Assembly (NCBI GenBank): GCA_025201705.1
Contig: MU617335.1
Location: 1 to 15,582, forward strand
Length of the DNA stretch: 15,582 bases
Direction: 5' to 3'
DNA from: Dissophora ornata
Lineage: Eukaryota > Mortierellomycota > Mortierellomycetes > Mortierellales > Mortierellaceae
The position numbers and the translations under genes are program-made. Positions within the stretch are counted from its first letter, which is position 1; each line of letters starts with the position of its first letter. The notes below the pieces were generated by a model. That model saw only the letters and a list, made by a program, of their open reading frames with translations, ran no database searches and was not told the origin of the DNA. This document shows, one piece after another, positions 8,024 through 15,582 of this stretch.

Positions 8024-9982
8024 TCACGATCTAGGCGCCTCGTCTGGCTGTGGGAAAATCTCCAGTCCAGTCCGCAATGTCCGGTACTCTCTCATCGCTG
8101 CCTCAATACGCTGCCCGAGGTCAACGTTCACTCTCTTTAGCGCCTTCATCCTGTCCAAGGCATTAATTAGCCCATAGCGTGTCAATGCATCAACATCACA
8201 CCCATCCACCTTCAAGTCCTTCAACCTTTGCAAACTCCCACCCAGCTTACTCATCAATCCATCCGAAAGGATCCACCTGCCCACAAACGACAGCGTCGTC
8301 AACTGTGTAGCGAGAGACACTTTATCCAGATGATCAAATTCGGGTGGAGAATACGGATGCAACGTCAGGTAGAGTTCACTCAGTTTTGGGCAGTATTTCA
8401 GTGATTCGAAATCGAACCAGACCGCCAACTCGCCCTTGAGACTCAAAACCGATAGTCGGTTCAAGGGCCAGGACCAACCAAAGGAGGCATCTGATTCTGA
8501 AAGTGAGGGCGCCACGGCGGAGAGCTTGAGGGCAACACCCTTGAGGTCTTCAAGTGTGTCTCGGAACGCGTAGACACAGTCCTCGAGGACTTTCTGGACT
8601 GTCACAGTCCGGTTCGAGGACAGATGGAGGGCCTTGAGCTGTTGCAGCGATGATGGGTCTGCGTCGTAGCGGTCCACGGCCCATGAGAATGCATTGGGCG
8701 TTTGGACACCGATTTGAAGGGTCGTCAAGTTGGTACATTGTCGGATCAAGTCAAGTGTGTGGTCCTCCTGTCTGTGTCCCCGCTGCGCCCCATCTTTAAT
8801 TTGAGACGACGTTGCCGCAGTCAAGATTCCCGTGGTCGTGTTGGACAAAATTGATTCTGGCGGTTCAAAAACCGGTGATGAAGGCGACTGCGGCAGTGGG
8901 ACAAACTCAAGATCAAACAGCAGTTGCTCTAATCCGCTCACGTTCTGAATTTCAAACGAGTTCAGGTCCTTGGTCGCCTCTTTGTATCTCGACAGATCGA
9001 TTACTTTCGGGCACTTGATCGCCTTCATGATCCGGTGCAGACTCGGCTTCTGTAAGAGTCGAACGTCATTTGGCCCTGCCATCTTGAGCTCGCGGATCGT
9101 CCCAAACAGCCGTGAATGCTGCTGCAGAAACTCGATCGCTGGGTCGAGATTGAAATGCCAGCTGACACCGTACAGCTCAAAGCGAACAAGGCTCGACAGC
9201 TTTGGCCAGATTGACTGGAAAGCGGCAAGTCGTTGGATGGGCAGAGAAATAGTCTTCACGAGAGCTGGGCGATGTAGCAGGAATGCTCGTTCAATTTCGT
9301 TGCGAGTGAACATGGTGATGGTCGTATTCCCAAGCTGCAAAGAGGGCGACACCGATGAAGCGAGTGAATGCGACGGCAAGTAACGCTGAATGTTGGGGAA
9401 CACAATCGGAAACGTGCTGGACAGGTTCATGCATAGGTAGTGGCGGTGATACGCAGAGAGGTAGTCCACCAAGGGCGTCTTTAGCGACTTGTTGGCATCC
9501 TGAAAAGTGGGGCAGACTGGCGGCAGATCGGCCCAAAGTGGACGACACTCCTTTGTTGCTTCATCATCCGACTCTTGCGTCTCCTGCTGATCATCACGCT
9601 CCTTTGAGCAGCAATTCATAAGGAGATAGAGCAACGATGCATGTCTCTTTGTACGCTCCTGCGGTGACCAGTTTTGGTTCGATTCAAGCAAGTCAAAGGG
9701 GGATACGTAGAGGAGAGGCATGGCAATCCTGAAGAAGGTCTTTGAGACCAGGAGTAGAGCGTGGAGTGTTGAGACGTCATTGGTCAAATAGTCAAAGATC
9801 TCTTGGATGCATTCTTCTGGGAGTAAACGGCCACAGCCTGGTCGAGGGAAGGTGCGAGGAGAGGGTTGTTCGGACTGAGGAGAGGGTTGCTCGGACGGAG
9901 CCGAGGGTAGAATTTGACAGGGAACAGAGGAGGTGGAAAGTCGCCGTGTTGTGTTGCTAGTGGTGTACAACGTCAATTGCAT
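8024..9982 (-). CDS. F-box domain protein with leucine-rich C-terminal region, single exon, 652 aa
   Basis: The open frame extends upstream to 10384. That extension begins with a run of Leu from the CAG/CAA microsatellite and looks like leader sequence, so I prefer the ATG at 9982 (MQLTLYTTSN). Residues 29-44 contain two copies of a Ser/Pro/Gln/Glu heptad (EQPSPQS, EQPSPRT) from a 21-bp DNA duplication. The F-box spans about 52-97, with RLLPEECIQEIFDYL and LLLVSKTFFRIAMPLLY. Irregular leucine-rich segments follow between about 300 and 640 (LTTLQIG, LKALHL, LSVLSL, LSELYL, LKDLKVDGCDV). F-box proteins bind Skp1 and present substrates to an SCF ubiquitin ligase; the leucine-rich part is the likely substrate-binding region. 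The substrate is unknown. The coding sequence has no introns. A perfect dyad and a GATA-type AGATAA lie just upstream. Confidence 0.85.
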   Translation of the reverse strand: MQLTLYTTSNTTRRLSTSSVPCQILPSAPSEQPSPQSEQPSPRTFPRPGCGRLLPEECIQEIFDYLTNDVSTLHALLLVSKTFFRIAMPLLYVSPFDLLESNQNWSPQERTKRHASLLYLLMNCCSKERDDQQETQESDDEATKECRPLWADLPPVCPTFQDANKSLKTPLVDYLSAYHRHYLCMNLSSTFPIVFPNIQRYLPSHSLASSVSPSLQLGNTTITMFTRNEIERAFLLHRPALVKTISLPIQRLAAFQSIWPKLSSLVRFELYGVSWHFNLDPAIEFLQQHSRLFGTIRELKMAGPNDVRLLQKPSLHRIMKAIKCPKVIDLSRYKEATKDLNSFEIQNVSGLEQLLFDLEFVPLPQSPSSPVFEPPESILSNTTTGILTAATSSQIKDGAQRGHRQEDHTLDLIRQCTNLTTLQIGVQTPNAFSWAVDRYDADPSSLQQLKALHLSSNRTVTVQKVLEDCVYAFRDTLEDLKGVALKLSAVAPSLSESDASFGWSWPLNRLSVLSLKGELAVWFDFESLKYCPKLSELYLTLHPYSPPEFDHLDKVSLATQLTTLSFVGRWILSDGLMSKLGGSLQRLKDLKVDGCDVDALTRYGLINALDRMKALKRVNVDLGQRIEAAMREYRTLRTGLEIFPQPDEAPRS

Positions 9983-10000
9983 CCAGGATATAATAAAATA

Positions 10001-10024
10001 AGATAACACTTGATGGGCATCAAG
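10001..10024. promoter_or_regulatory. AGATAA motif and perfect 7+7 bp dyad CTTGATG-GG-CATCAAG
   Basis: The dyad at 10009-10024 is 27 bp upstream of the F-box start codon, and AGATAA (GATA-factor type) is at 10001-10006. With only two bases between the arms it suits a dimeric DNA-binding protein better than an RNA hairpin. Binding is inferred only. Confidence 0.25.
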
Positions 10025-10360
10025 CGCGGAAAAGAATAAACAGGGAGGGAAAAAGGCAGAGGGATTCCTGGCAGAGGAAGCGGGTTTTACAAGTGATAAG
10101 TGGAGTTGAGGAGAGAAAGAAAAGGTGGTAAAGTTTTTGTTCAGCTGACTTTTAAGGCGGATCAGTGGTGGACCGCAGTCGATGACAGGAGGAAAGATCA
10201 AAAGGGGCTTGCAGCCCCAATGCCCAATGCTAGTGCACAGACAACTGTGGGCTAGTTGAAGCACAAGCCATTTGAACAAGAGAAGGACGGTTTGATAAAA
10301 GACAGAGGACCAGCCAAAAAAAAATTGAGCAACGAGAGCACTTGGGTTTTCGATTAATAA

Positions 10361-10442
10361 CAACAGCAGCAGTAACAACAACAACAGCCAGCAGCAGCAG
10401 CAGCAACAGCCAAAATTTTATTTTTTGTTTCTGTTGTTGTTG
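10361..10442. repeat. CAG/CAA microsatellite with an inverted GTT arm
   Basis: CAA/CAG units run from 10361 to 10410. The stretch 10376-10387 (CAACAACAACAG) is exactly complementary to 10431-10442 (CTGTTGTTGTTG), giving a 12-bp stem with a 43-base loop. It lies about 380 bp upstream of the F-box start and may be in its leader. Confidence 0.8.
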
Positions 10443-11263
10443 CGAGGGCGCGGGGATCGATTAGGCCTGGATGCGTGGTCTTCAGTAGAAGATTTCCGAG
10501 GGAGCAATCAACCAACAAAAGCAAACAAAGAGATCACCACTGACATTATCACCACGAAGGTCGGCTTTAGAAGCGACAGCGCGCTGCGAGTGAGCATGCA
10601 TGTACAAATGGAGATGGACGCCCTTTCATCGCGGGGCGGCAGCTAGAGCATGGGTGTGGATGGCATGGCGTGTGGCGGTGTGGGGAGCAGATGCGACGCG
10701 AGCAGCGGTCCAATAGGAGAAAAAAATGGCTCTGGAGCGGGGTGCCTCGGATTTTAAGCAGCAAATTCAGGCACGACGCTGATTCGGTTTCATTTTGGGT
10801 TCAGTGCACATTTTTTTCAGAGAGGAGATGAGGTTCTGCTGCTCGTCTGTTGTGCATCCTCTCCATCAAAAAGTCGCCATCATCATCCTGTCTCATCCTC
10901 CTCCTTTCCTCGTTGCCACCCACCGCCCCGCCCGCCTGCAGTGCCCCAGCACCCTCTTCGCTCCCGCCCCGCCCCTGCACGCCTACTCCATCTGCCGTGT
11001 TACCGCCATTCGCCTTTGTGTCCATCTCTCGTCACGCTGCTCTTCGTTGATGATGAACCCTCGCTGTCGATTCTTAAATTAGAGCCATCCCAGCATCCAA
11101 CAGCCATTCTTCTCTGCTTCCGTTCTACCGCTCCCCACGTAGCCCTTGTCTCCTTTTGCCCCTTTGTCCCTTTATCTCCGCAACATCAACGGGCCAACAA
11201 GAGCGACAGCCAGGAAGAGCCGTTGCAGCTGCCCTTTTCTACCCTCTCTCCATCCACATCTAC

Positions 11264-11299
11264 TGCATCTATTGCATCTGCTGCATCTGTTGCATCCGC
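11264..11299. repeat. Four 9-bp units TGCATCTGY
   Basis: The units TGCATCTAT, TGCATCTGC, TGCATCTGT and TGCATCCGC are in direct tandem in the leader of the glycosyltransferase-like gene, about 130 bp before its start codon. Confidence 0.9.
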
Positions 11300-11430
11300 C
11301 CTTGTTCTTCATTTCTAAAACCAGACAGCGGACATCAAGGCATCGTCGCATCCTCCGCCGTTTCGCGCTTCTTTGTTTCATTGTTTGAGGCCACTGTCTG
11401 CCAGATTTCATTCTTGCGCCAATCTGCCAG

Positions 11431-14400
11431 ATGCCTCCCCCACACCCTGGTCCCACAACAGCTCCCGCCTGGTTTCAATCAGTCCGGTACCTCGCTGCTA
11501 GGCTGATCCGCTCCATGTCCTCCAGAGTCGCCACCTTCCTTGTCATCGCCGTCATCGCGCTCCTCTTCTTCTCCTCCGTCCTCTTCTCCGGGTCCTCATC
11601 AAATGACATTTACTACCCCGGTAATTCTTCAGTTCATCAAGTCGCAAATCGTGCTCATCTTACTGAGGCGGCGTTCCATCCCGCTGCTCTCCACCATACT
11701 TACCGGACTTTTGTCCGTCTTTTGATCCCTCTCGTCCCCATCATACTCTCTCGTGCTTGTTGGTGGTCAACAGATATCCTGGATTCCACGAGCGATGACC
11801 AAGCCTATAATCCCGATCCGCTCGCCCTGCTGGAACAGAGGCGGCCTATGCGTCACAGCTACCAGGAGCTCTACCGCTTACCCTCAAAGTTCATGCTCAA
11901 CGAGGATGGCACCGCTCCAGTCACCGTCATTATCAACCCGCAGGATTTTGGCGATAGTTTATCCAGACAGATCCATGCGTTAATGGGCCAGACGGATCAG
12001 CCGCAGGCGATCTGGATCGCAGTTGCTGAAGATCAGGACATCACAGCAGCCGAGGACATCGTGTCATCGTTCAATGGCGACATTGAGCAGGCTCCTGAGG
12101 ATGATCCTGAAGAAAGACTGGTGGAAGATGAGGACGATGAAAACGATGAAAACGACTCGAACCAGCGGGTCAAGATGCGTGTTTTCGCAAAGAGCGATCC
12201 TTGGTGGGGCATCGCGCGACAGGCTTCCTCAGAGTTCTTTCTCCTTTTGGAGAACGGCGTCATTCCTGGGGAGGGCTATCTCGGGACTCTTCTTCGCTTG
12301 GCACACACCCCGGAGTACTCGCGTGCGTTGCTGGGAAGCCATGGTGCTGTGCTACTGACCGCGCCGGATCAAGATGATATTCTCGATGGCGATGTCGACA
12401 TCAAGTGCTTGCCAGAAAAGGACAGCCACGGACAGGTCAGGGCGACAGAGATGGTCGATGCGCTGACAGACATTTGGTTTGGCAGGACAGAGACCCTAGA
12501 ACTACTGACCCTTGAACCTTGGGGATCGACAGGGAAGGCGCCGCTCAGCATCTATCTCAGCACTCTGCTCCGGTACCATGGATCCATCCCATCCATTGTT
12601 GTTGCCAACGATCCAAAGAACTTGGCGACTTGGGGCGACGTTAGGAAAAAAGATCATCCGCCCGCGTTTTGTACAACCATTCGGCAGCTCTACCACGAGA
12701 ACGGGGCATGGCAGGCCTGGATCGAGCGAGGCAGGGCACTCGTCTCGCAGCACGAGCGATTGGCTATTGTTACCATCTTCTTAGCCAGCCATGACGAAGC
12801 CATTTTGCTCAAGGATCTGATCTGCCGCTGGAGTCTTTCACCCGACATTTCGATCCACGTTGCCGTAGCAGGGGCTGCCAGGAAGCTTGGACCGAAGGAT
12901 TTTGCGCGACTCTTGCCATCTGAGGGCTGCCACGTTGGGATCTACGATATGCGGCTTGCTTATGTACCACCGAATCCAACTGCTCTTCAATCAGCTAGGC
13001 TTGTTGCCGACTCGTCCGTCACAGCCTTCCATCTCATCAGCTCATTGCGTCCCAAAGTCATGTTCTATCTTCAAGAGCCCGACTCTGTATTCACAGAGGG
13101 AATAATGATTGCCCAAGCTCGTTCCAAGGTTCCAGCAGTTGCGCTCAAGCCTGAAGATATCGAGCACGTTGGCTGGCTGCCCGATCTCCCCATCCAGGCT
13201 CTCCAGAGTAAGTTTGGTCTTGCTGACAACAATTTTGACCCATATCTTCATACATCGATCGATGCTGACCTTCAACCTTTTTGATTCACAGACTGGAACA
13301 CGCCCGAAGTTAAGCTGGTTGTCATCACAAATAACCGGCCTGGATCGTGCATTCGACTCTTGCGCTCGTTGACTCACGCCCACTACTTGAACGACAGAGT
13401 CTCTCTAACACTCAACATGGATGCAGAGGCTGACCGTGTGACGCTTCAGATGGCTAGCTCATTCCAATGGGATTTCGGTGACAAGTTCTTGAGACATCGC
13501 GTCCGAAGAGGAGGACTCATGTTGGCTGTTGTCGAAGCATGGTACCCTCAAGGCAACGACGAGTATGCAGTGCTGCTGGAGGACGACGTCGAAGTGTCGC
13601 CGCTGTTCTATGTCTGGATCAAGTACAACATCCTCAAGTACCGCTACTCGCCTGACAACTCTTTGTACCAGCGCATGTTTGGCATCAGTATGTACTCTCA
13701 GAAGTTTGTGGAGACCCATCTTGCAGGACGTTCGCCTTTCAATCCCGAGGACATCTTTATTGAGACACCCGAGTACGAACTCAGGACACCATTCTTATTG
13801 CAGCTGCCCTGCAGTTGGGGAGCGGTTTACTTTCCCGAGCACTGGCGTGAGTTCCACGAATATGTGGCTGATCGTCTGTTGGATATTGAGTGGAACAAGA
13901 CAAGTCTCCAGTCGGTCCAAATCCCCAACTCCAGGACAAACAGGTGGTCCAACTCTTGGAAGAAGCTGTTTATCGAAATGATCTACATGCGTGGCTACGT
14001 GATGCTCTATCCAAACTTTTTCAATTTTACGTCATTCTCGACCAACCATTTGGAGTGGGGCACTCACACAAAGCAACAGAGGAACAGTGCAGGCACGTTC
14101 TTGGTCCCATTGATGACTAACAGCGAGAGGTTGCTGGACGATCTTCCGAACCGTCGCCTGCCAGATTGGGACTCGCTCCCAGTCTTGGACCTGTGGGCAA
14201 ATTTGGCCACAAGTGCAGAGTTGATCAAACGCGGCAGAGCACTTCAGGAGCAACTGAACCCATGTCTACTGAGGAACAGCAAGAATGAGGTCGTCTGGGA
14301 GGGCCAGGAGAGGGATCTCAAGTGTGCAAAGACCCAGCCATATTACTCGACTCACACGACACCGATGCCCAAGACGACAGCTGCCCCAGCAATCGAGACA

Positions 14401-14568
14401 ATGACTATCTCGACCATCGAGGCTGATCCAATGAACCCGTCAAGCATTACTGCATATGGAATACTCCCATTGCCGACACCAACGCCGTCCGTTGACGATT
14501 ACGATGTTGACGACGCGCCTGCGCCTAGTCAACGCAAATCGCCCGTCTCGTCACCCACACCATTCTAA
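11431..14568 (+). CDS. Type II membrane glycosyltransferase-like protein, three exons, 966 aa
   Basis: Exons: 11431-11620, 11774-13207, 13292-14568. Intron 1 (GTAATT...AACAG, 153 bp) has no in-frame stop and a length divisible by three. Intron 2 (GTAAGT...TTCACAG, 84 bp) has a CTGAC branch site. A short basic N-terminus and one membrane segment (about residues 33-54) predict a type II Golgi or ER protein. Residues about 110-385 look like a degenerate GT-A fold (VTVIINPQDFGDSL, FFLLLENGVIPGEGYL), interrupted by an acidic stretch at about 168-190. Residues about 390-541 form a second alpha/beta domain (LAIVTIFLASHDEAILLKDL). Residues 543-880 form the best preserved GT2-like domain, with VKLVVITNNRPGS, a D-x-D-like EDD at 638-640 (LLEDDVEVSPLFYVW) and LPCSWGAVYFPEHW at 713-726. 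The tail is Ser/Thr/Pro-rich. It probably transfers sugars to glycans; donor and acceptor are unknown. The ATG for M29 is an alternative start. Confidence 0.85.
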
Positions 14569-15582
14569 GGTGTCATCAGCCTTCTTCCATTCCTTTTTTC
14601 ACAGGGTTTTATTTAATTGACACTGTAATGCTTTTTTAGACATTTGGATTGCCCTTTTATTTCTATGTCGTTGCCCGCGTCGTTTTTTCTTCTTTCTTTT
14701 CTTTTCTGTATCACAAACACAAAAGAGAACGAGAGAGAAAGAGTTGGAGAAAAAAAATCTTTCTCTCTCTCTCTCTCTCACAAAATTTTGTTTCCCGCTT
14801 TCTACCGCAAGCCTTCTTTTTCTCCCATTTCTTATTCCCGTCCTTCACGTAACTGCCAACTGTACATATAGTATGATAAAAGAATTTATGAATTCATTTA
14901 TGAACGCGAACGCGACAAAAACATGCTGTTGCAGGGTTAAGCTATGTGCCATAAAAGGCCGTCATGGCGATGGTGGTTGCCTCTATCTGACGACCTTCAG
15001 TAAACCGAAGTAAGCAATCAAATTCTGCTGTCTTCATCCAGCGTTCTGATGTTCTCGCATTATGTGGCGTGTTTCCTATGCCGGCGATTTTTGCTTATTT
15101 GGATGGGGAGAGGCAGCAGCTACGCATATCAATTGTTCCAGATTCATGCAGGGATGTGCATGTGCATACGGACAAACATTTTTTTTTTCGTCGATCTGTT
15201 TGTGGAAGGTGTCTTAACTGTAATCCAGTTAAACAATTGCTCGCTGCGCAATGTCAAGCACGAAGCATCCAGGAAAGATGACATCTTATAACACTGTGTT
15301 ATTTCTTTTTTTTTTCTTTCCTCAGGAGATCGGTCTGGGTCTTACATAGCAGCACTCAACCGTTCAGCTAAGGTGTTAAGGCCAGACTGAGCAGAGGAAG
15401 CGGAAGAATGGAGCTGCAAGGAGTAACGAGTAATGAGCTTTCTTAATTGGTAGCCCTGGGCGCTACCCTGGGCGCGGAAGTTTTTTTTTCTCCTATTGTT
15501 CGAGACTTTTATTCTCTTGCTCTACGCCACGCTTTCCCTTGCTTCCCACCGTGCTGCTGTGTGCTGTACCTCTTTTTTTTTT
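14569..15582. other. Low-complexity right end, no gene seen
   Basis: This holds the 3' region of the glycosyltransferase-like gene and then about 1 kb without a convincing gene. Visible items are a GA-rich stretch (14725-14750) facing the CT run, a direct repeat of ATTTATGAA (14883-14903), T runs near 15180, 15307 and 15481, a near-perfect duplication of TA(G)CCCTGGGCGC at 15451-15475, and a pyrimidine tract ending in CAG near 15324. No AATAAA lies close to the stop codon. The final bases are T's, again suggesting an assembly edge. Confidence 0.5.
14761..14779. repeat. CT dinucleotide run
   Basis: A near-perfect CT run of nine units. The GA-rich stretch just upstream (14725-14750) is complementary, so the transcript could fold here. 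Confidence 0.85.

Larger units (their letters stand above)
9983..11430. other. Long divergent intergenic region between F-box and glycosyltransferase-like genes
   Basis: The two flanking genes are transcribed away from each other, so both promoters and leaders lie here. The left part contains a dyad, AGATAA and an A/T-rich tract. The middle has CAG/CAA repeats and GTT repeats. The right part (about 10850-11430) is strongly pyrimidine-rich on the + strand and ends in 9-bp TGCATCTGY repeats (11264-11299), which suits a long 5' leader of the glycosyltransferase-like gene. Several short upstream ATG frames are present, but none resembles a known protein. Confidence 0.6.

Noticed and set aside
9983..10384. 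N-terminal extension of the F-box frame, beginning with a poly-Leu stretch
   Set aside because: The Leu run comes from the CAG/CAA microsatellite, the following residues resemble nothing conserved, and the ATG at 9982 gives a normal F-box protein.
10425..11388. Several overlapping short + and - frames upstream of the glycosyltransferase-like gene
   Set aside because: They arise from pyrimidine-rich and repeat-rich leader sequence. They give Ser/Pro/Cys/Arg-rich translations without conserved features.
14644..15291. Short + strand frames at the right end
   Set aside because: They follow CT/GA and T-run low-complexity DNA and resemble no protein family.
15301..15420. tRNA-like A box on the - strand (TTAGCTGAACGGTTGAG)
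   Set aside because: There is no B box (GGTTCGANTCC), no matching acceptor stem and no pairing anticodon arm downstream, even when an intron is allowed.
1..15582. CRISPR array, operon or bacterial-type features
   Set aside because: The genes are spliced and spaced as in a fungus. The only regular repeat array is the coding LRR array, which lacks spacers.

Overview
The window looks like nuclear DNA of a filamentous fungus, most probably Mortierellaceae (Mortierellomycota). The reasons are short introns of 84-153 bp with GTAAGT-like donors, roughly balanced GC, a ribonuclease-inhibitor-type LRR protein whose N-terminal part I recognise from multi-copy Mortierella proteins, and an F-box protein of the kind expanded there. 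This assignment is inference from protein style, not from a marker gene. The window starts in an A9G5 run and ends in a T run, so it may be a whole short contig broken at homopolymers.

Layout. 1-775: an unassigned + strand ORF, then a decayed exon-3-like piece of a serine beta-lactamase-like (S12) gene on the - strand. 776-3620: a two-exon + strand LRR gene (819 aa) with eleven 84-bp LRR units. 3621-4450: a decayed - strand GCR1_C-like gene fragment with a charged low-complexity stretch. 4739-5378: exons 1-2 of an S12-like gene on the - strand, cut off at the end of exon 2. 5379-5964: no gene seen. 5965-7774: an intact four-exon S12/beta-lactamase-like gene (500 aa) on the - strand. 8024-9982: a single-exon F-box protein (652 aa) on the - strand. 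9983-11430: a long divergent intergenic region with microsatellites. 11431-14568: a three-exon + strand gene for a type II membrane glycosyltransferase-like protein (966 aa). 14569-15582: low-complexity DNA with no gene seen.

How the parts relate. The F-box and glycosyltransferase genes look like ordinary chromosomal genes. The left third is different. The two S12 fragments lie on the same strand, in collinear order and without overlap. They meet at the position where the intact neighbour has intron 2. About 4 kb lies between them, holding the LRR gene and the GCR1_C-like remnant. The simplest reading is that a tandem copy of the S12 gene was split when a segment carrying the LRR receptor-like gene entered it. 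Two independently decayed copies remain possible.

The best candidate for new biology is the LRR gene. Its repeat units are nearly identical in DNA, yet they differ strongly at the two codons that would face a ligand, as expected for a recognition protein that diversifies through repeat exchange. No enzymatic effector domain is recognisable in it.
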